64,000 nucleotides of DNA from Streptomyces sp. MRC013 (GTDB taxonomy: Bacteria; Actinomycetota; Actinomycetes; Streptomycetales; Streptomycetaceae): positions 5,267,981 to 5,331,980 of the forward strand of contig NZ_CP094264.1 in assembly GCF_023614235.1 (NCBI RefSeq), written 5' to 3'. Both the position numbers and the translations under genes were made by a program. The notes under the pieces were generated by a model. The model was not told where the DNA came from. It made no database searches and saw nothing but the letters and a program-made list of their open reading frames with translations. Positions 52,591 to 62,191 of the stretch are shown in pieces. Position 1 is the stretch's first letter, and every line of letters starts with the position of its first letter.

Positions 52591-54113
52591 AATACCAGTG
52601 ACTTAAGACTTCAAGTCGGTAGGATGTCTGGTCGGGAGGTGCTGAGATGCCGCGGCCGGGACAGGTTAAGCCGGAGACGGATGAGCGGCTGTCGGATCGC
52701 ATTGCGGTCGGGCTGCTGACGAGGTCATTTCCGCCGGAGTTGGTGGACAGGGTTGTGGCCGAGTGCGGCCGGTCCGGTCAGCGCAACCGGTTGCTGCCGC
52801 CCCGCGTGGTGGTCTACTTCGTGCTGGCGATGTGCTTGTTCTCCGGCCAGGGCTATGAAGAGGTCGCCCGGTTGCTGACGCATGGGCTGGCATGGGTGAA
52901 GCGCTGGTCAGGGTCCTGGAACGTGCCGACCACGGCGGCGATCTCACGGGCCCGCGCGAGACTTGGCCCCGAGCCCTTGAAGGCCCTGTTCGCCGAGGTG
53001 GCCCGGCCTCTGGCGGCGGAGTCGTCGCCGGGGGCCTTCTACCGCAGTTGGCGGGTGATGGCCGTCGACGGCACGGTGTTCGACGTGCCGGACAGCGAGG
53101 AGAACGCCGCTTACTTCGGGCGCCCCACAACACATCGCACCGAGCGGTGTGCGTTCCCGCAGGTACGGGTGGTGGCGCTGGCCGAGTGCGGCACTCACGC
53201 CATCACCGCCGCCGCGCTGGGACCTCGCACGGTGTCCGAACCCGTACTGGCCCGGCAGGTGCTCGGCAGCCTGGGGGCGGGTGACCTGCTGCTGGCCGAC
53301 CGCGGTTTCACCGGCCTGGAGCTGTGGCGGGCCGCGGCGGCCGGCGGAGCGGACCTGCTGTGGCGCGTCCGCGCCCACCAGGTGCTGCCCGTGCGCGAGG
53401 AGCTGCCCGACGGCTCTTACCTGTCCGAGATCGTCGCAGCCAAGGACCATCGCAAGCGAGCTGATCCGGAAGTGGTGCGGGTCATCGAGTACACGCTGGA
53501 GGATCCCGGCAGGCCCGGTCCGGAAGCCCCCTACCGCCTGATCACCACGGTCCTCGACTCCAAGGCCGCCCCGGCGACGGAGCTGGCCGCCCTCTACCAG
53601 GAACGGTGGGAGTTCGAAAACGCGCTGGACGAGCTGAAGACGCACCAGCGCGGGCCCGCCGAGGTCCTGCGTTCACGGTCACCCGGCGGGGTCGAGCAGG
53701 AAGTCTGGGGTCACCTGCTTGTTCATCACGCCATTCGCGCGCTCATGCACGACGCCGCCGAAGCGGCCGGCCTCGACCCCGACAGGCTGTCCTTCACCCG
53801 CACCATCCGCCTCGCGCGCCGCCAGGTCACCGCGCAGGCGGCCTTTTCCCCTGACCACCTCGCGGCGGCGCTGGCCCACGGACTCGACGAAATAGCGGCC
53901 CGGCTCTTACCGCCGCGACGCCGACGCACCAACCCCCGCGTCGTCAAACGCAAGATGTCCAACTTCGGCGTCAAACGCGACGAGCACCGCACGTGGCCCC
54001 AGCCCACCCGCGACCCGGACGACGCCGTAACCATCGCCCCCCACTGGCGCACCGCCCCTATTACCTCATCCTCCAAGGCCAGACGCGTCCGGAATCCTTA
54101 AGTCACTGGTATT
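52591..54113 (+). mobile_element. IS4-family element, 1523 bp, 12-bp target duplication
   Basis: Perfect 17-bp inverted ends AATACCAGTGACTTAAG (52591-52607) and complement (54097-54113). The 12-bp target GTCACTAGCCTC is present at 52579-52590 and 54114-54125. Because the first three bases of that target are the last bases of IS copy C, this insertion came after copy C. Confidence 0.95.
52647..54101 (+). CDS. IS4-family transposase
   Basis: 484 residues from ATG 52647 (GGGAGGT upstream). N-terminal domain RNRLLPPRVVVYFVLAMCLF; DDE core with first Asp in WRVMAVDGTVFDVPDS, second in GDLLLADRGFTGLELW, and the YREK-like segment LYQERWEFENALDELKTHQRG holding the Glu. Complete, with matching ends and target duplication, so probably active. 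The C-terminus ends inside the right inverted repeat region. Confidence 0.92.
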   Translation: MPRPGQVKPETDERLSDRIAVGLLTRSFPPELVDRVVAECGRSGQRNRLLPPRVVVYFVLAMCLFSGQGYEEVARLLTHGLAWVKRWSGSWNVPTTAAISRARARLGPEPLKALFAEVARPLAAESSPGAFYRSWRVMAVDGTVFDVPDSEENAAYFGRPTTHRTERCAFPQVRVVALAECGTHAITAAALGPRTVSEPVLARQVLGSLGAGDLLLADRGFTGLELWRAAAAGGADLLWRVRAHQVLPVREELPDGSYLSEIVAAKDHRKRADPEVVRVIEYTLEDPGRPGPEAPYRLITTVLDSKAAPATELAALYQERWEFENALDELKTHQRGPAEVLRSRSPGGVEQEVWGHLLVHHAIRALMHDAAEAAGLDPDRLSFTRTIRLARRQVTAQAAFSPDHLAAALAHGLDEIAARLLPPRRRRTNPRVVKRKMSNFGVKRDEHRTWPQPTRDPDDAVTIAPHWRTAPITSSSKARRVRNP

Positions 54114-54121
54114 GTCACTAG

Positions 54122-55773
54122 CCTCGCGCTTTCACGTGGTGGAGCGTCCGAGACTTGATCAAATAAGCGGAGAGTGCTCCTGACCTGCAACGATGGGATT
54201 TGTCTAGGGTCCTGTTGGCTGCACGGAAAGAAGCACTCTCCAGGTGAAGAAGCGTATCGGGTCCTACCCGCGTGTCCGCATCGAGGGCGGCGGCCGGGCG
54301 GTGGTCTCGCAGGCCGGGGGCGTGCTGCTGGTCGAGACCGCCCGCAAGTCCGGTTTGGACACCGCGATATCAGCGGCGCTGACGCCGTGGCGGAAGGCTC
54401 GGGCGGTGCACGATCCGGGCAAGGTCCTGCTGGACATCGCGCTGTCGGTCGCGCTGGGAGGGGACTGCCTGGCCGATGTCGGCATGCTGCGTGCCGAGCC
54501 GGCCGTGTTCGGGCCGGTCGTCTCCGACCCGACGGTCTCCCGCCTGATCGACACCCTCGCCGGCTCCGGTGAGAAGGCACTGGCGGCGATCCGTTCCGCC
54601 CGGGCCGAAGCACGCGAGCGGGTCTGGAAGCTGGCCGACGAAAGTGCGCCCGATGCCGACGGGACGGTGACCGTGGACCTTGACGGGGTGCTGGTGATCG
54701 CGCACTCCGGCAAGGAGGATGCCGCGCCGACCTGGAAGCGGACCCACGGACATCATCCGTTGATGGGGTTCGTCGACCACGGGCAGGGCGGTACCGGTGA
54801 GCTGGTCGCGGCCCTGCTCAGGCCGGGCAACGCGGGCTCGAACACCGCCGCCGACCACATCAGTGCCGCCCAACTGGCCCTGGCCCAGCTGCCGAAGAAG
54901 TACCGGCGCGGGCGACGAACCCTGATCCGCACGGATTCCGCGGGCGGCACCCACGAGTTCGTCGCCTGGCTGGCCCGGCGCGGGCGGTGGCTGTCCTACT
55001 CGGTCGGCATGGTGATCACTGAGCAGGTTCACCAGCATGTCCTGAAGGTTCCGGCGTCGGCCTGGACGCCGGCCGTCGAGGCGGACGGCGAGGTCCGGGA
55101 CGGGGCCTGGGTCGCCGAACTGACCGGCGATGTCCTGGAGGGCTGGCCGAAGGGGATGCGGCTGATCGTCCGCAAGGAACGGCCCCACCCTGGTGCCCAG
55201 TTGAGAATCACGGACGCCGACGGCATGCGGATCACCTGCTTCGCCACGAACACCGCCGATCGCCGAACTCGAGCTCCGTCACCGGCTGCGGGCCCGCGCG
55301 GAAGACCGGATCCGGGCCGCCCGGGCCACCGGCCTGCGCAACCTCCCCTTGAAACGCACCGCCCAGAACCGGATCTGGCTGGAGATCGTGCAGATCGCTC
55401 TTGACCTGCTGGCCTGGATGCCGATGCTCGTCCTGACCGGCACCGCCAGGCTCTTCGAGCCCCGCCGTCTGCGGCTTCGCCTGTTCTCCGCGGCCGGACA
55501 GCTCGTGACCACCGGCCGCCGGCGGATCCTCCGCCTGGCCCGGCACACTGGCCCTTCACCCGCCACATCACCGCCGGCCTCGAACGACTCGCGCTCCTGC
55601 CGAACCCCGGCTGACCAGCAGATGCACCCGTCCCTACGAGAGAACCCTCAGCCGGAGCAGTGGAACCCGGCGTTTACCCGAGACGGGGCTCGGGCCCTCA
55701 GCCTGCCCAACTTCACCCTCCAAACGAAGACGGTCCACCGACTCCGTCGGCGGACCGTCACGAAACTTCGAGG
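54122..55773 (+). mobile_element. IS1380-family element, inactive
   Basis: Left end CCTCGCGCTTTCACG at 54122 and right end CGTCACGAAACTTCGAGG ending at 55773 are imperfect inverted repeats. The left end directly abuts the former stop of the IS630-type gene, so older rearrangement is likely. No target duplication. Confidence 0.7.
54244..55614 (+). pseudogene. IS1380-family transposase, broken
   Basis: The GTG start gives KKRIGSYPRVRIEGGGRAVVSQAGGVLL, then DPTVSRLIDTLAGSGEKAL, VTVDLDGVLVIAHSGKEDAAPTWK (first Asp) and LIRTDSAGGTHEFVAWLARRG (second Asp). After ITCFATNT (near 55255) part of the protein is missing and the frame shifts to AELELRHRLRARAEDRIRAA, continuing with LPLKRTAQNRIWLEIVQIAL. 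A further shift near 55545 precedes the end HITAGLERLALLPNPG. Not functional. Confidence 0.8.
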
Positions 55774-55967
55774 TTAACGAATCGACCGATTGACGAGCAA
55801 GATCGGCAAGTGACGGCGCGCGACCGGATCGACCCCGGATCACGCCCATAAAACGGTGTCGGAAAACTGATCGGTTCAAGAATTTGAGGAGCACCCTTTT
55901 CTGTGCGATCTGGCAGGTGCAGCCACCCCAGGATGACGACGCCGCCGATCTCCTCACCCCCGTCCCG

Positions 55968-56621
55968 GCCGTACGGATCGGCAGCCCCGTTAGATACGCA
56001 CGCCTGTCCACCAAAGGGGCAGCTGCTCGACCGGCAGACCCACGCACTCGACGCAGCGGGCCATATCCGGATCTTCGCCGATAAGAAGTCCGGCAAGAAC
56101 GCCGAGCGCAAGGAGCTATGGAAGACCCTCGACCCCCTCCGCGGGGGCGACACACTCGTCGTCCCGTCGCTGGACCGACTCGGCCACTCCATCCAAGACC
56201 TCATCGCGATCGTCTCCGGCCTGCGCAAGCGCGGCACCGGATTCACCTCGCCGCACGAGGCGCTCGACACGACCACACCCGACAGACGCCTGGTCTTCCA
56301 CGTGTTCCCCAGCCCTCGCCGAGCTCACCTGCGAACCCGTCGTCCAGAGCACCAACGAGGGCCTGGACGCCGCCCGCGCCCGCGGCGCCCGACTCGGCCG
56401 CCCGCCAGCCATGACCGAAGAACAGGTACGCCCCGCCCGCGACCTGCTCGCCCGTCCGGAGAACACCCTCACCTCGATCGCGAAGCCCCTCCACGAAGCT
56501 CCTCGGCGTCTCCCGCGACACCATCTACAACCACGTGCCCGAACTGAAGGGCGGTCGCCGCGCGCTCGCCGAGACGACCAACGCGGCAGAACTGCCCCGG
56601 CCGTCCAGGCCAGAGAACTGA
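55968..56621 (+). pseudogene. Serine recombinase (resolvase) remnant
   Basis: Pieces of a resolvase/invertase lie in three frames: VRYARLSTKG (the catalytic Ser of the YxRVS-type motif), then LLDRQTHALDAAGHIRIFADKKSGK, GGDTLVVPSLDRLGHSIQDLIAIV, GLDAARARGARLGRPPAMTEEQV and, at the end, SRDTIYNHVPELKG from the DNA-binding HTH. At least three frameshifts. It may come from a Tn3-type or integrative element. Confidence 0.75.
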
Positions 56622-56891
56622 TCACCGCCGTTTGCGGCTGGTGACACCGGTTCTTACCGGCACCCCATCAAGGACCACTACGCGCCGGACACGGCCGGGA
56701 TACCGGGCGACCAGCCGGTGGCTGCCCGGGCCGCCTGACACGGTCCGCCAGCGGCCTTGCCGAACGTGGACGGCACCGCCACGACGTAACCGAAGTGCCG
56801 CTTCCATCAAGACGCGTCCCACCGAGCGGGGCCTGCGGCCGGGACCCCACCCTCAGCCCCCGCGCGGACATCGCCGTGAGCGTTGCGGGCG

Positions 56892-57797
56892 TCATGGCGA
56901 GGGCTTGTGCGCGAACACCCACCGGTTTCCCTCCAACGCATCGTTGGGCTCGGGGAGGGGGCCACGCCGGTGCCGGCGGGTGAAATCGAAAGGCGTGTGC
57001 ATTGAGGTGGACCAGCCCTTGGCCGTCAGGTCGCCCACGGAGTCGGGTCGTGGCCCCTTGTCGAAGAGGTGGAGCAGGTCGATACCGATCTGTTCTCGCG
57101 TCGCCGTGTAGATCGGGCTATCACGGTACGCCTGCAGGTCCTTTTCCAGCTTGGCCTCGAAGGCCAGAGCGCTACCTCCGGCGGTCAGCCTGTCCACCGT
57201 GTCGACGAGGTACGTCTCGGCGGGACCCGGCAGATAGAAGAGGAGTCCCTCGGCCAGCCAGACACTCGGTGCGGCCGGGTCGAAGCCGACGGTGGTCAGC
57301 GCGCTGGCCCAGCCCCCGCGCAGGTCGACCGGTACCGGGACGCGCTTCACCTTCGCGGCAGCCGACAGGTCCGTGAGCACCCGTTGCTTGAAGGCCAGCA
57401 CGCCCGCCCTGTCGATCTCGAAGACGACGCAGTCGGACGGCAAATCCAACCGGAAGGCGCGGGTGTCCAACCCCGCTCCCACCAGCACCACTTGGCGGGC
57501 ACCCGCACCGACCGACCGGAGGAGGAAGTCGTCAAGCACCCTCGTCCGCAAGCCGAAGTAGCGGGCGAACCGCCCCCACAGCGGGTTGTCGTCCCCGTCC
57601 GGAACCTGCTCGATGCGCACCGGCCAATCCGCGCAGGCAGGGGCCGCGCGCACGAAGTGTTCCGCGTAGGCGTCCTGGGCCAGGCTGTCGTGGCGGTGGG
57701 TCTCGACGGCCCGTGCCGCGGCGACCAGGAGGGCGGTCAGGCCCACACCTCCGTCCACGCCTTCCACGTCCGTGTACTGGGGCGCCGTACCTGCCAT
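56892..57797 (-). CDS. SAM-dependent O-methyltransferase (TIGR00027/leucine carboxyl methyltransferase-like)
   Basis: 301 residues. The N-terminus GVGLTALLVAAARAVET and DAYAEHFVRAA is typical of the actinobacterial TIGR00027 family. SAM binding: ARQVVLVGAGLDTRAFRLDLP (about 100-120), acidic strand FEIDRAGVLAFKQRVL, VPVDLRGGW and the motif WLAEGLLFYLPG. Members of this family often methylate carboxyl or hydroxyl groups of secondary metabolites. It is 79 bases downstream of the alcohol dehydrogenase on the same strand, so probable last gene of the furan operon; methylation of a furan acid or alcohol is inferred. Confidence 0.85.
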   Translation of the reverse strand: MAGTAPQYTDVEGVDGGVGLTALLVAAARAVETHRHDSLAQDAYAEHFVRAAPACADWPVRIEQVPDGDDNPLWGRFARYFGLRTRVLDDFLLRSVGAGARQVVLVGAGLDTRAFRLDLPSDCVVFEIDRAGVLAFKQRVLTDLSAAAKVKRVPVPVDLRGGWASALTTVGFDPAAPSVWLAEGLLFYLPGPAETYLVDTVDRLTAGGSALAFEAKLEKDLQAYRDSPIYTATREQIGIDLLHLFDKGPRPDSVGDLTAKGWSTSMHTPFDFTRRHRRGPLPEPNDALEGNRWVFAHKPSP

Positions 57798-57876
57798 GCT
57801 TCCTCCGTTGGCGGAAGTGGGAATGCGAGATGCTCACTTGCCGGATGGGGCGAGTCCTCGGTGCCGCCTGCCCCGC

Positions 57877-58980
57877 TCATCGGCTTGCTCTCTCCGGGAG
57901 CAGGACGGGTTTGACCACACGGCCCGCGTCGCAGTCACGTTCGGCCTCGTTGATGCCGGCCAACGGATAGGTGCGGATCAACTGGTCGAAAGGGAAACGT
58001 CCGGCCCGCCACAGTCCGATCAGCCGGGGTATCAGCACTCCAGGTATGGCGCCCCCCTCGCAGAGGTGGCGAACGCTGCGGCCGCGGTCGAGCGTGCCCG
58101 GTTCGAGCGCCAGTGGGGTGTGGAGGCGGGCCACCAGGCCGAGACTGCCGGTGGGACGCAGGGCTTGGAGCGCCTTGTTGATGAGCGGTGGTGAGGCCGT
58201 GGTGTCCAGCGCGTACTGGGCGCCGCCGTCGGTCAGTCGCCGGATCCGTTCGGACAGGTCGGGCGAGGCGGCAGACAAGGGGATGGCGCCGAACCGCTCG
58301 GCCGAAACGAGCCTCTCAGGATGCCGGTCGACGGCCACGGTCAGTACGCCTGCGGCGGTGGCCGCCATCACCGCGGTCAAACCCACCGCTCCCGCACCGA
58401 AGACCACGAGGGTGTCACCGGGACCTGCACTGAAGGTGTTCAGCACGGCTCCGGCACCCGTGAGGGCACCGCAACCCAGAGGCCCGAGCAATTCGAGAGG
58501 CAGTGCCGGGTCGACCCGTACAGCGTTGCGAGCCGACACGAGGGCGTACTCGGCGAACGAGGACTGCCCAAACCACCGGGGCGCCAGCGCTTTACCGGCT
58601 GCGTCGATGAGCCGCGGCGGTTCCTTGCGCCCCCCGAAGAGGTTAAGGGAAGCGAAGGAGTCGCAGTAGGCGGGAGCCGCGCCGCGGCAGGTCCTGCAGT
58701 ACCCGCAGGAATCGAAGCTCAGCACGACGTGGTCACCGACACCGATCGCGGCGTCCGGACCACCCCCCGTCTGTACCACGACCCCAGCGCCCTCATGGCC
58801 GAGGACGGCCGGCACAGGGCTCCGGCCGGCGGATCGCCGGACCGCGAGATCGGTCCGGCACATCCCGGTGCCCGCGATCTCGACCAGGATCTCGCCGACG
58901 GCGGGCCCGGTCCGCAAAACCACCTCCTCGACCGTGAATGGCTTCTCGTACGAGCGCAATACTGCTGCCCGGAACCTCAT
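57877..58980 (-). CDS. Zn-dependent alcohol dehydrogenase (MDR family)
   Basis: 367 residues from ATG 58980, 2 bases after the aldehyde dehydrogenase stop. Catalytic zinc ligands: Cys in GTGMCRTDLAV, GHEGAGVV, and Cys in PLGCGALTGAGAVL. The structural zinc site has CGYCRTCRGAAPAYC. NAD binding is VVFGAGAVGLTAVMAA with an acidic VDRHPERL end, pointing to NAD(H). The overall pattern is like aryl/benzyl alcohol dehydrogenases (XylB type). In this operon it would interconvert a hydroxymethyl and a formyl group on a furan ring. Confidence 0.9.
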   Translation of the reverse strand: MRFRAAVLRSYEKPFTVEEVVLRTGPAVGEILVEIAGTGMCRTDLAVRRSAGRSPVPAVLGHEGAGVVVQTGGGPDAAIGVGDHVVLSFDSCGYCRTCRGAAPAYCDSFASLNLFGGRKEPPRLIDAAGKALAPRWFGQSSFAEYALVSARNAVRVDPALPLELLGPLGCGALTGAGAVLNTFSAGPGDTLVVFGAGAVGLTAVMAATAAGVLTVAVDRHPERLVSAERFGAIPLSAASPDLSERIRRLTDGGAQYALDTTASPPLINKALQALRPTGSLGLVARLHTPLALEPGTLDRGRSVRHLCEGGAIPGVLIPRLIGLWRAGRFPFDQLIRTYPLAGINEAERDCDAGRVVKPVLLPERASR

Positions 58981-58982
58981 CG

Positions 58983-60392
58983 TCACGCCTCCTGCGGGCG
59001 GTGGACGACAAATGGCCGGAGGTTGCCGTACAGCCCCCACGGCCCGCCCGCGACGCCGACCCCGCTGTCCTTGACACCCGCGAAGGGCTGGGCGAGAGAC
59101 AGTTCAGCATGATGATTGACCCAGGCCGTGCCGCATTCAAGCCGCTCGGCCACCGCCTCGGCCCGGTCGAGATCGCTACCCCACACGGAGCCACCCAGTC
59201 CAAAACCGGTGCTGTTGGCCGCGTCGACGGCTTCGTCGAGGCTCCGGTACGGCAGCACCGGCAGAACCGGTCCGAACTGTTCCCCGGTCACCACCGCACT
59301 GCCGGGCGGCACGTCGGTGAGAATCGTGGGAGCGAAGAAGTAACCCGGTCCCTCCCGCCGCCGGCCGCCGGCCGCCGCCCTGGCACCGTCCGCCAGAGCC
59401 TGCTGTGTGACTCGCTCGATCCGGGCCAGCTGCGGGGCGTTGTTGACCGGGCCCAGCCGGGTCTCAGGGTTCAAGCCGGGACCCACGGCGACGGCCTTCG
59501 CGCGCTGGGCCAGGGCCTCGACGACCTCGGCATGCAACCGGGCGGGGGCGTAGAGGCGCTTGACCGCCATGCAGACCTGCCCGCAGTTGCGAAACGCCGC
59601 CCAGAACAGCCGCTCCGCGATCCGGTCCACGTCGACGTCGTCCAGCAAGACGGCAGCGTCATTGCCACCCAACTCCAAAGTGACTCGGGCGAGCGAGGCG
59701 GCCGCCGCTTCGGCGACGGCCCGCCCGGTGGACACCGAACCGGTGAAGGTGACGTGGCGGATGCCCGGATGGGACGCGAGACGGGCACCGAGGGGCTCGC
59801 GGCCGGTGACCACGGTCAGGACGTCCTCGGGCAAGACGGCGGCAAGAACCGAACCGAGCAGCCGGGTGGCCAAAGGAGTGAACGGAGAGGGTTTGAGGAC
59901 CACGGTGTTACCCGCCGCAAGCGCGGGCGCGAACTTCGCCGCCGCGAGCTGGAGGGGAAAGTTCCACGGCACGATCGCGGCGACGGGCCCGAGCGACCGC
60001 CAGCGGATCTCGCTGCGCACCGGCCGGCCGTCGACGATCCGCCGGGTTCTGGGCGCGAGATCCGCGAAGTAGCGTAGGCGGGCCACCGTACGGGCGACCT
60101 CCGCGTACGACTCGGCCAGGGGTTTGCCCTGTTCCTGGGTGAGCAACCGGGCGAGGTCACCGCCGGCCACCTCCACTGCGTCGGCCGCCACGCGCAACGC
60201 AGTGGAGCGTGCGACGGGGTCGGCCCGCCAACCGCGCCAGGCCCGGTGGGCCCGGTCGACCACGGCGTCTAACTCCTCCGGCTGCTGATCGGGAACCTCG
60301 TCGAAAGCCTCCCCGGTGGCCGGGTCGACCACGGCGAAACGTGCGGCCCGATATCCGGAGACGCGATCGGCCCCAGAGGTCGGCATGACCAC
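58983..60392 (-). CDS. Aldehyde dehydrogenase (NAD(P)-dependent)
   Basis: 469 residues. Key ALDH features: GPVAAIVPWNFPLQLAAAK (about 130), KPSPFTPL, FTGSVSTGRAV, catalytic Glu in VTLELGGNDAAVLL (about 245) and catalytic Cys in FRNCGQVCMAVKRLY (about 280), then EQFGPVLPVLPY. Its start (GTG 60392, or ATG 60386 two codons on) lies 2 bases after the stop of the MfnB-like gene, so the two are coupled. It would oxidise the furan aldehyde made by that enzyme to a furan carboxylic acid, by inference. Confidence 0.92.
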   Translation of the reverse strand: MVMPTSGADRVSGYRAARFAVVDPATGEAFDEVPDQQPEELDAVVDRAHRAWRGWRADPVARSTALRVAADAVEVAGGDLARLLTQEQGKPLAESYAEVARTVARLRYFADLAPRTRRIVDGRPVRSEIRWRSLGPVAAIVPWNFPLQLAAAKFAPALAAGNTVVLKPSPFTPLATRLLGSVLAAVLPEDVLTVVTGREPLGARLASHPGIRHVTFTGSVSTGRAVAEAAAASLARVTLELGGNDAAVLLDDVDVDRIAERLFWAAFRNCGQVCMAVKRLYAPARLHAEVVEALAQRAKAVAVGPGLNPETRLGPVNNAPQLARIERVTQQALADGARAAAGGRRREGPGYFFAPTILTDVPPGSAVVTGEQFGPVLPVLPYRSLDEAVDAANSTGFGLGGSVWGSDLDRAEAVAERLECGTAWVNHHAELSLAQPFAGVKDSGVGVAGGPWGLYGNLRPFVVHRPQEA

Positions 60393-60394
60393 GG

Positions 60395-61150
60395 TCAGTG
60401 AAGGGAGGGGACGTCGACGGCGCGCTCTCGGGCGTGCCGGTCCATCTCCGCCCGGAAAGCGGCCACCAGATGCGGCCGGATCCTTCCGGCATTGCGGTCA
60501 CCACCCTCACAGACCGCTCCCCGTACGCCCACGATGTCCGTACCGATGCGGGTCAGCGGACCGAGGTCGGCCTGCGTGACACTGCCCGCAAGGGCCGCGA
60601 GCCGACCGGACGCGTGAGCCAGCCGGACGAACTCGGCACACACATCCGGCGGAACGTGGTCGAACAACCGCGTCCCGTCTTTGACGGCGGTGTCGAGCAT
60701 GGCCGCGTCGGCGCCGGAGCGGGCGGCGATGTCGGGTACGGCGAGCGGATTGACGCAACCGATCCGGTGGGCGTCGGCATAGCCCGAAGCGACGACGAGC
60801 GCGTCCGGACAGTGATCCTTCACCGCCCGGACGACCGCGCGCATGACCTCGATGCCCTGATCAGGCGTCGTACATCCATAAAGACCGACCTTGATGTACG
60901 TAGCCCCCGAAACGACCGCGCCGAGCGCAGCCTGCGCCACCGTACCCGGCTTGTACGGAACATCCCCCACAGTCGCGGACACCGGCTTGTCCGCCGGGAC
61001 CGCGTCGCGGATCTCCCTGATGACCCAGGGAAAGTTCGCGCCCAAAGAACCCTCATCAGGCTTCTTGACATCGACGATGTCAAGATGCTCCGCCGCCTTC
61101 ACACAATCCAGAGCCTCCTCGACACCGTCCGGGGAAATGAGAAGCAACAC
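60395..61150 (-). CDS. mfnB: MfnB-type (5-formylfuran-3-yl)methyl phosphate synthase
   Basis: 251 residues from GTG 61150, which has AAGGAGG 5 bases upstream; the longer open frame upstream is not supported. A TIM barrel with the family signature [22 protein letters not shown] (Asp27, Lys29), then [28 protein letters not shown] and [28 protein letters not shown]. In methanogens this enzyme condenses two glyceraldehyde 3-phosphates into a furan aldehyde phosphate for methanofuran. Actinomycetes do not make methanofuran, so here it must start a secondary metabolite. First gene of the operon with ALDH, ADH and methyltransferase. Confidence 0.9.
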   Translation of the reverse strand: MLLLISPDGVEEALDCVKAAEHLDIVDVKKPDEGSLGANFPWVIREIRDAVPADKPVSATVGDVPYKPGTVAQAALGAVVSGATYIKVGLYGCTTPDQGIEVMRAVVRAVKDHCPDALVVASGYADAHRIGCVNPLAVPDIAARSGADAAMLDTAVKDGTRLFDHVPPDVCAEFVRLAHASGRLAALAGSVTQADLGPLTRIGTDIVGVRGAVCEGGDRNAGRIRPHLVAAFRAEMDRHARERAVDVPSLH

Positions 61151-61384
61151 CCTGACCTCCTTCGCCGCCAGTCCGCCCGACCGAGGGACAGGGGACCACG
61201 GATCACCTGGCTCCTGTGCGCTGCGCTCATCATTTCCATCACCCTCGGAAACCGAAAGGGCGCACAAAGTGCCCACCGGGTGCTCACGCCCACATACAGT
61301 GCGCCGTACATACCGGAATAAACCGCCCCACAGGCAACGACCCGTCCAGTCGGCGAACAACTCGTGGCATTGACGACCAACTAA

Positions 61385-62035
61385 CCTCGCGCTTTCACGA
61401 AGCGGGCTGCCCGATGAGCGGTCAGATAAGCAAAAAGCGCCTCTTACCAGCAACAACGAGGATTCTCGAAGTCCTTGTTCCTACCATCGCCAGAGGCACT
61501 TCCCAGGCGAAAAAGCGTATCGGATCCTATCCACGCCTCCACGTCGAGGGAGGTGGCCGTGGGATGGTGCCCCAGACCGGGACCATGCTGCTGGTCGAGC
61601 GGGGCCGCGCTGCTGATCGAGACAGCCCGTAAGGTCGAACTGGATCAGGCGATATCAGCGGCGCTTGCACCGTGGCGGCAGCCGCGGACGGTGCACGATC
61701 CAGGGACGACCCTTTCTGGACGCGGCCCTCGCGGTCGTGCTGGGCGGGGACTGCCTCGCGGATGTCGGAACGCCGCGGGCCGAGCCCGGCATGTTCGGAC
61801 CGGTGGCCTGCGACCCCACGGTCTCCCGGCCCGTCGACGCCCTCGCCACAGCCGGGCCGAAAACCCTGTCCGCGATCAGGACCGCTCAGGCCGAAGCGCG
61901 TCTGGAAGCTGACCGGCACTGCGGCGCCGGATACCGCGGGGGCAGGTGATAGTGAACCTGGACGGGGCGCTCGTGCTAGCCCACCCCGGGAAACAAGACG
62001 CCACCGCGACCTGGAAGAAAACCATCGGACACCAT
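61385..62035 (+). pseudogene. IS1380-family remnant, deleted
   Basis: The left end CCTCGCGCTTTCACG is like that at 54122. Fragments in three frames: KKRIGSYPRLHVEGGGRG, RKVELDQAISAALAPWRQP, LDAALAVVLGGDCLADVGTPRAEPG and VNLDGALVLAHPGKQDATATWKK, all matching the transposase at 54244. The region after the first catalytic Asp is deleted and replaced by an IS630 tail. Confidence 0.75.
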
Positions 62036-62039
62036 CCTC

Positions 62040-62191
62040 CCACCGCCCTGCGCTACTTCGCGCTCGACGGAACCGACCACGCCAGCCACAAGGAACAGGG
62101 CAGCACGATCCGCCGCTACATCATCTGGCGGAACAAGCACCCCGCCGACGAACAGCTACACGAAGTCGTTAACAAGGCGAACATTGCCTGA
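62040..62191 (+). pseudogene. C-terminal tail of an IS630-family transposase
   Basis: YFALDGTDHASHKEQGSTIRRYIIWRNKHPADEQLHEVVNKANIA has the typical end of IS630 transposases of another subgroup than the one at 50534. It is fused in frame to the IS1380 remnant, marking a recombination or deletion junction near 62040. Confidence 0.6.

Noticed and set aside
54122..54125. Target duplication for the IS1380 element
   Set aside because: The bases next to the two ends (CTAG and TTAA) do not match, and the left flank was itself duplicated by the IS4 insertion.
60395..61456. Long 353-residue form of the MfnB-like protein
   Set aside because: The extra N-terminus is Arg/Ser/Gly-rich and unlike the family; the internal GTG at 61150 has AAGGAGG and starts exactly at the first barrel strand.
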